In this document: positions 50,424 to 61,077 of the stretch, piece after piece
How positions within the stretch are numbered: the first letter of the stretch is position 1
How the letters are laid out: each line of letters starts with the position of its first letter
Assembly (NCBI GenBank): GCA_040285825.1
Contig: JAUPSS010000002.1
Span: 186,001 to 250,000 of the forward strand
Origin: Eukaryota sp. TZLM1-RC
Taxonomy: Eukaryota > Metamonada: BaSk clade
Direction of reading: 5' to 3'
DNA length: 64,000 bases
Program-made: the position numbers and the translations under genes
Notes under the pieces: generated by a model
Seen by the model: only the letters and a program-made list of their open reading frames with translations
Databases searched by the model: none
Told to the model about the DNA's origin: nothing

Positions 50424-51330
50424 TTGAAAAAAATTGAAAGTAAGGATTTTATTGTCCGACTTAGCACCGCTCAGCAAGAAAATCATGCTTTTGCAATTTC
50501 TTTGATTGATTTAAAGGAGAGTTCAGCTGCAGTCTAGCTGAACTAAATTCCCATGATTTATGGCTTGTTTTTAAATGACGACCAATGGACAACTGCTATG
50601 AGAATGCGACGTTTTTCATGGCCCTCTAATTTGCCCAATGAGCTGCTATGCAAATGTGGAGCTGGTTTGACATTATCACATTTATTTAATTGCAACAGAT
50701 TTATTTCTTTTCGTTCAACTTTGATTAATGCTGACAGAGATCAAATCCATGCAATGTGCAATTCCTATCATATTAAATCAATTGTAGAATTGTTGTTGAG
50801 GTCTCTTGATATAAATGTAAATTTAAGAGATTCAAAATATGGAAAACAGCGTGCTGATGTTGTTGCACCCTCATTTGATGATGTTTTGAATGTTGTTGTT
50901 GTTGTTATAACAGTAGATGTTTGCAAAAAAAATGCTTTGAAACATGCACAATCCGAATTATTCCCTCTTAATGATTCAGAATTGTACAAACGAAAGAAAT
51001 ATGCAAATCCTTTAAAAGAATTAAAACATGTTCGCCATGTAGATTATCAAATTTGCCCATTTGCCATATCGTTGTATGGACGCCTTGGAAAAACTGCCAT
51101 GAATTTTATTGATGATTTTGAAAATCTTGTAAAAAAAAGAATGAATAAGCGTTTTGATCGTCGTTTGCGGTTGAATCGTATTGTGATTACTATTTTCAAA
51201 ACAATTCCTAAAAGGTTTCGAAAGCTTTAATGTCTGTCAGTGCACATTACGAAGAAATTGCTGTTGTAAGGTTTGATGGTGTGGAAGCTTGTTTTGAAGA
51301 TATTGATTTTTAGACTGTATTTTTTAGAAT
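50424..51330 (+). mobile_element. non-LTR subfamily B 3' part
   Basis: Frame 50553-51230: IYGLFLNDDQWTTAMRMRRF, zinc motif CKCGAGLTLSHLFNC, endonuclease RADVVAPSFDDVLNVVVVVI, then HVDYQICPFAISLYGRLG. The second catalytic Asp of R-x-D-x13-D is replaced in VVVVVITVD, so activity is doubtful. A frameshift near 51215 precedes the last residues. Confidence 0.83.
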
Positions 51331-51491
51331 AAATAAATAGGCCTTCTAAAATATTTCAACTTTGAATTACCGTTTGGTTATAAGTGAATAGACAAAACAA
51401 AATGCTAAACAAAGTAAAGTCATCTGCAGAAAATTCCACATTACAATTTAAAATACAATTTATTTATTTCATATCAAGTACAATTCTTTCA

Positions 51492-52607
51492 TTACTGCGA
51501 TACCGATTCAAGAAGAAGTAATGTTTTTCTGCTTTCTTCATCAAGCGCCATTTTCCAATCAAGACCTTCAATGGTAGCATTAGACATCGCAACCAAACAT
51601 CTACAAGCTTGTGACGGTAACTGTACTTGAGCAACAGCTTCAATGAACTCAAACCTGGAAATGAATGAATAACCACAGAATTTCTTTTCAAAAAAAGACT
51701 TTAAATCGGCAAAATCTAGACCAAAAACTACATTTTGGGAATCATCAATTACGAAATCACATTTAATAACTTGAGAGACAAAAGAAGCTAAATTTGGTAG
51801 AACGTCTTCAAATACAATATCCTTATAAGAATCAGCTGAGAATGCTTCTACATCAAGCAATCCCATGACCACATTAATTTGACGTTCTGAAAGAGGTAAG
51901 TCAACCGATGAAAGAGCCCTTTTTACATCCTCAAAACAACCAGTTGAATTCACTTCCTTTGAATTGGACAGTGTTTTGAAAATATCAGAATGACTGGGAG
52001 TAGGCAGAATATTGTGGGAATAACAAGTACCTAATGCAGAGAAGATTAGAGCGGCAGTTTCAGTAGGAGAAGATTCGTTACAAAATAAGGCCGTTAGAAA
52101 GGTTACTTCTTTGGTAGTAAATCCAAAGGTAGAATTGGTTAGAAACGAAACAAGTTGATCAAATGAAAAAGGATTTGGAAGTGATGCCAGCAGAAGGGAT
52201 TGAAGTTCATGTTCTGCAAAACCATGTAGTGAAGAGGCAGTGGGGGATGGGGAAGAGGGCAGTGTGTAAATGGAAGAGAGTGTTTGGGAGAGAAAGTTGT
52301 GGTTAATGGTATGTGTAGAGGAATTGTCAATAACAAGGTGAGCATATATTTTGTAACGTTGAATACGAGTTAGATTGAGAGATGCTATGGTCTTAGAAAT
52401 TGTAAAGATGTCAGTTTCTTCACCAGCTGGACTTCGAATGAGATCCATCAGTTCTGAAACAGAATAATCAGAGGAAGGGTCATAGTTTTGCTTGTCGGAG
52501 AAGTATTGTGCAGCGAAATCATAAATGTTATCTGGTTGGTTGCGAAGCACTTCCCTAGTAAATGAGCGAAGTATACGTTGAAAATCCTTAGGTACTGATA
52601 AGGTCAT
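51492..52607 (-). CDS. RIIa-domain protein, axonemal type (radial-spoke or ropporin-like)
   Basis: A 371-residue intronless protein. Residues 5-42 (VPKDFQRILRSFTREVLRNQ, then PDNIYDFAAQYFSDK) are a clear RIIa/R2D2 dimerisation-docking domain, the module of PKA regulatory subunits, ropporin, SP17 and radial-spoke proteins RSP7/RSP11. These bind amphipathic AKAP helices such as that of RSP3. The rest is helical and resembles degenerate EF-hand pairs (SQTLSSIYTL; ALSSVDLPLSERQINVVMGL; FVIDDSQNVVFGLDFADLKS), as in RSP7-like proteins, but no perfect calcium loop is seen. There is no cyclic-nucleotide-binding domain, so it is not a PKA subunit. It implies a motile flagellum. Confidence 0.75.
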   Translation of the reverse strand: MTLSVPKDFQRILRSFTREVLRNQPDNIYDFAAQYFSDKQNYDPSSDYSVSELMDLIRSPAGEETDIFTISKTIASLNLTRIQRYKIYAHLVIDNSSTHTINHNFLSQTLSSIYTLPSSPSPTASSLHGFAEHELQSLLLASLPNPFSFDQLVSFLTNSTFGFTTKEVTFLTALFCNESSPTETAALIFSALGTCYSHNILPTPSHSDIFKTLSNSKEVNSTGCFEDVKRALSSVDLPLSERQINVVMGLLDVEAFSADSYKDIVFEDVLPNLASFVSQVIKCDFVIDDSQNVVFGLDFADLKSFFEKKFCGYSFISRFEFIEAVAQVQLPSQACRCLVAMSNATIEGLDWKMALDEESRKTLLLLESVSQ

Positions 52608-52724
52608 TCTAGCAGATGATGTCTTGATAAGTGTCCGTTAATGTTGAGGGATTGAGTATTTTAGAAGAGATTTGCATTTTGGAACCTTCATAAACCTTGG
52701 CACTTTGTAGGTATACTACTCTCT
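52608..52724 (-). promoter_or_regulatory. presumed 5' flank/UTR of the RIIa gene, shared with the WD40 gene
   Basis: Second copy of 41554-41669, directly joined to the start codon. Inferred regulatory role only. Confidence 0.45.
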
Positions 52725-53150
52725 CTACTCTTTACATGTGCTTCCATCACTGCCAACGTATTTTTGAGAAACATTTCGCTCTCTATTCCCCAAACTTTCA
52801 CAAGATTTACACTTGGTAAGCTGGTGTTGATTACCCATCTCTTACCTCTTCCATGACCTCGATTTTTTGTCAGATTTCAGGGTCTCAACTGTTTCCTCTG
52901 GTTTTCTGCAATTGAAGCAACATCAACTGGTTCGAAACTCATCAATTGAAAAGACCTTATAACCAGCCTTTTTAAACAAAATGCTCAAATCTTTTCCTTT
53001 GGTAGGTTCTTTGAATCTCATGTGTTTTCGTTGTTTCCAGTTGCCGATTCCGGTAACTACTTGGCTGGAATCACCAGCTACTTATTCGAAGCACTGAATC
53101 ATTTTCGCCTTAAATCTTGTGCGATCGGTCTCAGCCCACCATCTTAGATT
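52725..53150 (-). pseudogene. Fanzor/TnpB-like relic upstream of the RIIa gene
   Basis: Minus-strand frame: DRTRFKAKMIQCFE, stop, GDSSQVVTGIGNWKQRKHMR, LFKKAGYKVFSIDEFRTS, stop, CCFNC, then CKSC and NRERNVSQKYV. The zinc-ribbon cysteines (C-F-N-C, C-K-S-C) and the RuvC-III-like N-R-E-R-N segment are visible. This copy keeps KVFSIDEFRTS without the stop of copy 1, but has others. It is 5'-truncated relative to copy 1. Confidence 0.7.
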
Positions 53151-53221
53151 GGAGATTAGTTGTGTAAATTTTTTATTCCTTTTATAGGATTACACATTCT
53201 CATATTCATTATAATTGTAGC

Positions 53222-54720
53222 TCAAAGGTACTCCTCTGTAAAAGGAAAACAAAGAAAAAGAAACCTTAGAACATTATATAGTTTATTAGCATGGATAGAG
53301 ACATACATTTGAGTAACTCAATTGAGTTAACAAATTAAATAAAAATAAACAAACATCAAACATTTAGCGTTTTCGGTCCTAAATGTGTGTTTTGGATCAA
53401 AAATTAATCATCTTCTTCGTTCTTTATCTCCCACAATTTCTCATGATTTTGCACGTCAATTCAATACTTTGAGAACAAATTTTTTAGGAAATTTAGTAGA
53501 AGTTTGTCCATCTAAAATTCCTTATCATGCATTTTTTAGTCCTAAATTTGGTGGAGTTGGTTTTTCAAAAGCAGAGTATTTATGCAAAAGTGCTTTTATT
53601 GGTGGTATGAAAAATTTTCTTTTTGAATGGAAACTTCGTTTTGATCATATTCCTTTAAATGAATCACATCCTTTATTAATTTCTCTTGAAAAAATGGTGC
53701 AAGAACTACCTGTTGATATTTGGAATAGGAGTTTTCCTTCAAGTTTGCCTGCTGTGCCTTCGAGATCTTTCACCAACCTTCATCTTGCTGTTGTGAAATT
53801 ACAGAAATCTGTCCTTATTGGTTTTGAAGACCTGGATTTTTCTAAACGACTTAGTGTGACTAAGATTAATAATCCCGTCTTTGCTGCCTTTTTATCAGAC
53901 ATTCAGAACTGTACTAGTTTAATATCTCAGCAACCAAGGCCATTTGGTCTTCACTTAACAAATGAAGCTTGGAAACAAAACATGCGGTTGAGATTAGGGA
54001 TGTATCCAAGTGGTCTTTTGGACAATTCTTATTGTATTTGTAACAAAAAACCTACTGCCAATTTTCGTCATATTGTGAGCTGTAAGAAATTTCTCCAATA
54101 TAGGTCAGTTCTTCATAATGCCGTTCGTGATGTGACATATGAGATGTTCAAGTGTTACAATTTTAGTTGCAAAGTAGAACCTTTGTTGAAGCATTATAGT
54201 GATGATAATCATTTTAATTCACGTCGAGGTGATTTAATTGCTCCTTTTGTGGATTCCTCTCAAGTTGTTGTTGATTTCACTACAGTTGATCCCTTTGCTT
54301 TTGTTTATCGCGATGATGTTTTACTTAGTACTAATGGTCATTTAAACAAGGCTGAAGATCGTAAGAGAGATAAATATACTGAGATATTAAATGATTTAAA
54401 TAAGAACCTTTATTCGAAGTTTTCGTTTGTTCCTTTTGCCTTTTCGATTTTTGGCAACATTGGACAATCCGCCTTGAATTTCATCAATGATTTTGGTAAT
54501 TTATGTCGTTCAAGTGGTAAGAATTTTGCAGAGAATTTATGGAAAAATCGTATCATTTTCGCTTTGTACAGAAGTGTTCCCAAGTACTTGAGTTTAATGA
54601 TGTCTAAACTTTATCAAGAGTTGGCGTGGAGAATTTAGTTTCTTATGTGTTTTAGTTTGTTTTGTTTTTATTTGATTCTTTATATAAATGGTTCAATAAA
54701 TAAAATAAAAATAATAAAAA
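53222..54720 (+). mobile_element. non-LTR subfamily C, 3' half with intact frame
   Basis: Open frame 53385-54638, which is a 5'-truncated coding region: HAFFSPKFGGVGFSKAEYLC, the zinc motif CICNKKPTANFRHIVSC, R-G-D-x13-D (RGDLIAPFVDSSQVVVDF), KAEDRKRDKYTEILNDLNKN, FVPFAFSIFGNIG. No stop or shift, so a recent insertion or still constrained. The 3' UTR ends in an AAATAAAATAAA-type tail. Matches 62562-64000. Confidence 0.87.
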
Positions 54721-54876
54721 TACTAATTAATGAATATCTAAATGAAGGATAAAGCAGAAAATCTAGATAAAATTAAAACTAACTTTATAAATAATAAAAT
54801 TTACAAATTAATGCGGACCAACCAACAAATTGATAATTATAAATAAGTTCTGAAATAAATAATTTCAACAGCAAAA

Positions 54877-55341
54877 CTAAATCTGTCCAGAAAACGCATT
54901 TCTTGGATTACCTGTAGCACCATTTACATTAGGAGATGGGCCAGCAGTGGGAACATGAGGTCTGGGAACATTACTGGCATAGTGAGGAGTATTGGGTGGA
55001 GCTTTTACTTCATAGTGTGGATTGCCAATATACTGAGGAGGTGGAGGACCTTGATGGAAATGGTTATTTGGAGGATACTGGGGTTGTGGCATCATTGGTC
55101 GGTTCGGTGCAGACCTTACACCATCAAAATCACCTTGACATGAAGGAATCACTTCTATAAACCTTTTCTGTACTCCTGCAATCATTTTGGCTCCATGGAT
55201 CCTGTACATTTGAGTAGCTTCTTCTGTAGAAACACAAATATGAGCAAGACCAGAGTGCTTCCCTTGACGGTTATACTCAATAACTACATTCTCTAAAGGT
55301 AGCCTCAACCCAAAATTAACCAACCAACTATGAACTTCCAA
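54877..55341 (-). CDS. hnRNP H/F-type RRM protein, 5' end missing
   Basis: Reads VHSWLVNFGLRLPLENVVIE, GKHSGLAHICVSTEEATQMY, HGAKMIAGVQKRFIEVIPS. This is the second half of a quasi-RRM as in hnRNP H/F, GRSF1 and ESRP (typical end RYIEIFPS). A Pro/Gln/Asn-rich tail follows (MMPQPQYPPNNHFHQGPPPP...). The beginning of the domain and its start codon are absent, because the sequence switches at 55341 to non-LTR DNA identical to 42918 onward. Either the gene was cut by the duplication or the assembly joins unrelated pieces here. In the family this domain binds G-rich RNA. Confidence 0.65.
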   Translation of the reverse strand: MEVHSWLVNFGLRLPLENVVIEYNRQGKHSGLAHICVSTEEATQMYRIHGAKMIAGVQKRFIEVIPSCQGDFDGVRSAPNRPMMPQPQYPPNNHFHQGPPPPQYIGNPHYEVKAPPNTPHYASNVPRPHVPTAGPSPNVNGATGNPRNAFSGQI

Positions 55342-55732
55342 AAACACAGAAATCCGCTGTCTGTTGCCGAAAATTCTAAAATTGATAAATATAAAGCAAA
55401 GTTGCTATCCTTGAATGTTCAATCTCACACCCATTGTGTTTTTTGTCCATTTGCTTTTTCCTTACATGGTACGCTTCGACCACTTGCTTTATCTTTTTTA
55501 AATGATTTTGTTGAAATTGTGAAACAACGTACTGGAAGAATTTTTGACAAAACGTTTTGGCAGAACAGAATTGTATTTTCAATTTTGAAAGGTGTTGTTT
55601 TCCTTATTATATTCTGCTTTATTATCTCTTGGTCGCTTTTATGAAGGAAATACTTCCAGTCACTTCTTTTTGGCTGATTTGGGCTATGAAGATGTAGAAT
55701 TTAAGTTTGTTGTTCAGTTTCTCCGAGGAATA
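55341..55732 (+). mobile_element. non-LTR subfamily D fragment (copy of 42918-43309)
   Basis: Encodes KAKLLSLNVQSHTHCVFCPF and WQNRIVFSILKG, plus the 3' UTR. Confidence 0.82.
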
Positions 55733-56132
55733 AAAAAAATAAAAAAAAGAATATTTACTGAATTTCTCTGGATCTCCATAAAGGTTATCACTAGTGAAGT
55801 CTATTACATACTACTAGACTAATTGTCCACAATACAACAATACCTTTCCCCTCTCTTAGGTCTCGTACTAGAGCTATGAGGACTAACTGCAGGGAAATTA
55901 GTCTTAGAATTAGAATTGGAGTTTACTTTTCGTTTCCTGGTAGTGCGAGGACCAAGGGTGCGCAAATATGATTGGTATGCCTCAGTGCATTTGATGTCAG
56001 CAACTGTGACAGCCGATTTCTCGCCGCTATACCAAACTATGGTGCAATAGGGAACTTTATTATTATTGGAGTCTACAAAATCGAAGTTTTTTTTAATAAC
56101 GATATATTTATTCCAATAAAAAATAAACAATA
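55733..56132 (-). mobile_element. Ty3 pol tail and LTR piece (copy of 43310-43710)
   Basis: Open frame with chromodomain-like TIVWYSGEKSAVTVADIKC and a basic end, followed by the LTR start TGTTGTATTGTGG on the minus strand. Confidence 0.8.
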
Positions 56133-56136
56133 CGAC

Positions 56137-57202
56137 CAGGTTAAAATTCTATGTCTTCATAACCCAAGTCAACCAAGAAAAATTGACTGGAGGTTTTTCT
56201 TTCATAAACGCGTCCAAGAGATAACAAAGCTGAAGATAATAAGGGAACAACAACCTTGAAAATTGAAAATACAATTCTGTTTTGCCAAAAACTCTTGTCA
56301 AAAACTCTTACGTTGTTTCACAATTTCAACAAAATCATCCATAAAAGACAAAGCAAGAGGTCCAAGCGTGCCATGAATGGAAACTGCAAATGGAAAGAGG
56401 ACATAATGAGTATGCGATTCTGCATTCAAGAATAACAATTTTTGCTTTGCATTTGTCAATTTTGGCTTCTTCGGAAACAGGTAAGGGGGTCTATATTTTG
56501 ATTGAGCCATTGGAATAAAAGAATCATTACATATCAGTGGATCTGACATCTGCAATAATGGTAGTACCTTCAAGACCTTCAAGCATTAAATCACCTCTAT
56601 TTCGACCAAACGAATTCAAAGTGTCTTCATCAACCAAACGGGAAAGTAATGGTTCTAAATAGGAAACAATTCTATGTGATTTTGACATACAATAGAGTTG
56701 ATCTCTTACCGCATCATGAACTTTTGATCGGAAAGTAATAAAATGTTTACAATTGAATAAATGATTTGGAGAAATTTTTGATGCACATTTACAAATCAAA
56801 TTATAAGGCACTTTATCAGGCCAAATATAACAACGAAGGCGCATTGTACAAGAAAATTCGATATCATTTAAAAGAAGACCATAAATTTGAGGAATTGAGT
56901 AATTAAACACGAAGAACACGAAGAGGAACTGTTTTGGGCATCTAACAAAAATTTGCGAAAGCGGGATTATCTTTTTTGGCCGAGCCAAGAGTAACATTAA
57001 AATCCAAGCCTTCAAAAATTATTGTTAACTTTTGTTGTAATTTTTTAACACAATACCTCAAATTAACTAGTGTTCTAGATGGTAATCTTTGTACATTATT
57101 GGGAAAACATTTACGCCAAATTTCTGAGGCCAAACAATCAAGAGCATTCTGTAGGTCTCTGAGAAAATTATTGCTTGTAAAATTCAATAAATTAACATCA
57201 TT
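56137..57202 (-). mobile_element. non-LTR subfamily D C-terminal third (copy of 43715-44780)
   Basis: Same frames and breaks as the first copy, including the zinc motif CKCASKISPNHLFNC and RGDLMLEGLEG. Confidence 0.82.
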
Positions 57203-58701
57203 TGTTGCCTTAGGTTGCAAAAGTGGTTGAGATAAAGAGAATGAGGAAAAGTTGATTTATTTTCTGATCATAACATATAAGCCTTAGGGCGCCAACACTG
57301 CTTCTTCCCTTTTTCAAAATAAATCAGCTTATATGAATATGAAACAAAACTATAACAAATAACTAAATAACTATAAATACTAAGAACTAAATACTAAATT
57401 CTAATGTTTTCTATTGTCTATTATCTTTGTAGTGATTGGGATTCACACAAACACTGGTTTCACATTTTTAAGATCGACAATTGATGTACTATGGCTCTCC
57501 CAGAACAATGTTAGTATAAAGTAGTAAGCAATAACTGAAAAGGGCCTCGTTCCAAGATCTGTGTGTTTGAATAATTTGTTGTGTATGTTTTAGTCGCTAC
57601 ATAAAGATGCTCTGCTTCTTGCCTTTTTCGTAAACGAGAAACGTGGTAGTGTCGTTTAGTAAAGGTATCATGAAATCGAAGAATGGATTCGTTGATGATT
57701 ATGCAGGGTTTATGTTGGATTAACAACAACAGTAAACAAAGTAACAAACCTCAGAGACCTGAAGGTGACGTCTTTTGTTGTTAAAGTACGGGCTTTACGA
57801 CTAAAAATATCAGAGGAGCAAGGACCGTATCTTTGCATTGTAGTACAATAATAGTGGAGGTGGAGTTTCTACTCGTAACCTCGGATTTGGTCGACTTTTC
57901 TCGTGTTTGGCTCCATGAGGAAGGGAGCTGCTCGAATGGATAAAAATCCATTGATTCGAGGTAAGGCTCGGTGTCCTTGTTAGAAGTTTGTAGAATCCAT
58001 CACTGGAGTCATCTTTCTTTGGAATTTGCTTCCATAAAAGAGGGAGCTGCTCAAACAAACAGTAATCTGTAGGTTCGAGGTGAGCCTCCGCATCCTTCAT
58101 GATTTGTTGGCGAAGTTCTTTCTCATCGTCATCCAGTTCGTCTAACACGGACTGAAGTTCTTCATATCTTTGAAGGACTGTCGAAGTTTCAGAACTTGAA
58201 CCAACATTTGCGTTTTTTGGTGAGGAGGGGTGTGGTCCCGTTCCTGAAACCTTTTGTGGCATTAGGTTGGATTTGGAAGAGGCGGGAGGTGGTTCCGTGC
58301 CTGTTTCCATCATTTTGATTTGGAAGAGGCGGGAGGTGGTTCCGTGCCTGTTTCCATCATTTTGATTTGGAAGAGGCGGAGGGTGGTCTCGAGCCCGAGT
58401 CCTCGACTTACTAGTCTCTACTACTTCTCCTACTACTACTGTTTGTATGCTAATTGCATACCTGTTATGTTCCTGCATGTTAGTTTTAACGGTGTCAATG
58501 TTTTGGCTGAAAAGGACTGACATGTTATCTGCTGAAGATATCCTCTGTAGAAAAGCTGTGTTATAACAAAGTGGTATACCTATAACCTAATATGGCCAAT
58601 AATTATTGTTGCTTTAGGTTGCAAAAGTGGTTGAGATAAAGAGAATGAGGAAAAGTTGATTTATTTTCTAATCATAACATATAAGCCTTAGGGCGCCAAC
58701 A
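57203..58701 (-). mobile_element. 1.5-kb non-autonomous LTR element, second copy
   Basis: LTRs at 57203-57297 and 58607-58701, identical in layout to 44781-46278. Carries the unbroken gag-like frame. Confidence 0.8.
57810..58523 (-). CDS. gag-like protein of the 1.5-kb LTR element, intact frame
   Basis: 237 residues starting MSVLFSQNIDTVKTNMQEHN. The N-terminal part is Pro/Thr/Asn-rich and includes the frame-shifted 47-bp duplication. Residues about 120-160 (YEELQSVLDELDDDEKELRQ then QIMKDAE) are likely helical or coiled-coil. The C-terminal part is basic and hydrophobic (LPLLWKQIPKK). No zinc knuckle or protease. The ATG lies 84 nt after the LTR, in the gag position. I do not recognise the family; a structural role in packaging the element is an inference from position. 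Confidence 0.5.
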   Translation of the reverse strand: MSVLFSQNIDTVKTNMQEHNRYAISIQTVVVGEVVETSKSRTRARDHPPPLPNQNDGNRHGTTSRLFQIKMMETGTEPPPASSKSNLMPQKVSGTGPHPSSPKNANVGSSSETSTVLQRYEELQSVLDELDDDEKELRQQIMKDAEAHLEPTDYCLFEQLPLLWKQIPKKDDSSDGFYKLLTRTPSLTSNQWIFIHSSSSLPHGAKHEKSRPNPRLRVETPPPLLLYYNAKIRSLLL

Positions 58702-59081
58702 CACTGGGAAAACGGTTGCAAAATTCAAAAACAAAATTTTTCAAAATCGAAGTAATCTATAATTAGGAGCGTCCAAAACTAACTAAACTAAGAACTCTAG
58801 TTCTCGCCTGCCAAACTCTGTCACCTGAGTTCATAGTTCGCCTGGCCTCTCAACAACTTTTGATACAGGTATTTGCTTGTAAACTTTCAGCTCTTAAACT
58901 TGATCTTTCTTTACAGGCAATGTATCCAGCGGTAGAGAAAAGGCGTTCTGATGCAACTAAAGTGGCCTGCATTCCGAGATAATCCTTGGCTAACAGGAAG
59001 AAACCATAATATTATAGACTATAATCTTAATAATTACAGATTCTTTTCTTATCACCGGCAGCAATGTTCTGATGCCAATGC

Positions 59082-59412
59082 TTATCTTCCTAAGGGAGGT
59101 CAGAGAGGTATAATTTACAATGATTAGTGCTAGCCGTCAACGTCGAACCAGTGACGAGAATCTTGAGTAATAAACTTTTATTACATTTCACTTCTTGAAT
59201 GAGAACAGGGCCAGCGAAGCAACCATGGAGTTTACCATTAGTCTTTAATAGCAGAACTAAGTCACCTTTATTGAAAGGGTTCCTATGTTTTGTTAACTTC
59301 AGGCAGTTGTTGAAAAGTTTTTATAGCTTGTTTGCTTTTGTAATAGTCTTTTTCATTGAATTTCTTTTAAACAGTGACGTTTCAACTTTTGAGACCGTCT
59401 CATAGTCTAGTA
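59082..59412 (-). mobile_element. Ty3 integrase C-terminal fragment (copy of 46660-46990)
   Basis: Same GPF-module text with extra T and A in homopolymers that break the frame found in copy 1. Confidence 0.8.
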
Positions 59413-59618
59413 TTTATTATTAGTATCTTCTTACCAACACCGTTTCCACTTCCATTGTGCTGTTTTCTAGTAAACTCCAAGTATTCAATTTAGCAAAAAT
59501 TAATATCCTTCATTCTGTTTCTGAACAATCATTATTCCAACTTGGCAATTCAATGTGTTTTAGTCAGTGTTTTTGAACAGGTAAAGACTCATAACCAATC
59601 GTCCTCGCACTACCAGGA

Positions 59619-59697
59619 GACTCTGGTGATTATAGCAATTGGAGTGAATACATCCCAATTGTACAACTTCAAATGAATTCAACTATTAGTAGAGTTT
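59619..59697 (+). mobile_element. Ty3 integrase core fragment (copy of 47194-47272)
   Basis: About 80 bp, identical to copy 1. Confidence 0.75.
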
Positions 59698-59734
59698 CTT
59701 TTTAAAATTTGTATTTTGATTGCCAAGTCCAACA

Positions 59735-60068
59735 AAACATTAAAAAAACTAGAATTCAATATCCTCGATACACGCATCAACATCACCAAATCTCTTAAGC
59801 GCGCGATTTTCATACTCTATTCCTAATTGTAACAGTGTTTTTGTCAATATTTCTGGAATTGCTTTGAGCATACTGAAAACAATTCTATTGTGCCAAAAAT
59901 TGAAGTTCAATTCTTTTCCTGCTCTTTCTTTTTATTAAACTTCTGAAGCCTTCGAGAAATTTAATGCCAGACATTTCAATGTTACCAAAAAGAGAAACAG
60001 CAAATGGAACCAACTGATACTTGACATGCTCAACACGTCGTAAGTGAGATAAGGGTTCGTTGAATTTT
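59735..60068 (-). mobile_element. non-LTR subfamily E fragment (copy of 47310-47640)
   Basis: One extra T in the CTTTCTTTTTATT run shifts the frame relative to copy 1. Confidence 0.72.
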
Positions 60069-60537
60069 TTTTAATTTGCTCTTTTCAGCAAAGCAAAGCG
60101 GAGTTTCATCTTTTTTAGCAAAATCAATTGCTGAATCCTTACAAACATCAACAGAGTAAACATCAACAATTTTGAGGTAGGAGAGGTCTGTAGGAGAGGT
60201 CTGAAATCACAAACTCAATACCCAGCATTGCTCGCAGCTACATTGATCTTTGAACTCATCACATCTGCTACAACAATGGTTTGCTTTTATGTTAAATAGA
60301 TTTTATTTGATAAATACATCTTTGGAAGATGTCAGTATTGGTTGTGGGTCATGATCAGAAATAGAATTGCTCAAATGAGTCAATAGTTCAAAGGATCTTA
60401 TCATGCAAATTCAGTTTAGAGAGAACAGCTCTTAGTTGTGGTGATTAGCATCGAAGTAAGCAACTTGGGATTTTAGGAACAAGAACTTTTAAAACCAATT
60501 TGAATAATACTATTCACGTATCATATCATTGTTGTTG

Positions 60538-60609
60538 TCTCTCATAGTGTAATGGCTAGCACGCCAGACTTTGAATCTGGCAATCTGAGTTCGATTCTCA
60601 GTGAGAGAA
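60538..60609 (+). tRNA. tRNA-Gln(TTG): tRNA-Gln (anticodon TTG), second copy
   Basis: Identical to 48112-48183 with the same cloverleaf and flanks, lying within the duplicated block. Confidence 0.93.
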
Positions 60610-60891
60610 TAATAATAAGTTGATTTTTGGGAACCAATTCAACATTGTACAGGAAAAGGGAGTCTGGAGTGAATGGTATAATTGTATTGCAACTTGTAGT
60701 TTTTGCAACTTGTAAAAGTTGTAAATTTGAAGCAACTTTGAGGTTGGTGACTTGAAGGCTTTTTTGATGTTGTTAATCACAAAACAGCTGGATTTCAATT
60801 CAAAACTGCGGAAGAAATACATCACAAAAATTTCAATGTTTCCTTATAGCTAATTAAGACATTCCAGAAAGAAGTTTGTTTTCAGTGAAAT

Positions 60892-61036
60892 TTGTCGATT
60901 TTTCAATCGAATAAGAGAAGCTTTTAGCTAGACAGCAAAGCAGATCAAGATTTTGTAGAGGAAACCTTGGTTCAATGATAGGCGTCCCATTAGTTATGAG
61001 TTAATTTAATTAAGTGTGCAAATTCAATAAATACAA
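60892..61036 (+). mobile_element. non-LTR subfamily A 3' end (copy of 48466-48605)
   Basis: Contains two extra bases in homopolymers (GCTTTTAGC; CAGCAAAGC). Confidence 0.8.
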
Positions 61037-61077
61037 CGTTTATTGAAATTTGCACTGAAAAACTCAAAAACATCTTT

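Larger units (their letters stand above)
52608..53150 (-). repeat. duplicated block, copy 2 (Fanzor relic plus gene 5' flank)
   Basis: Counterpart of 41554-42107; see there. The 5' limit is at AAGATGGTG. Confidence 0.85.
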
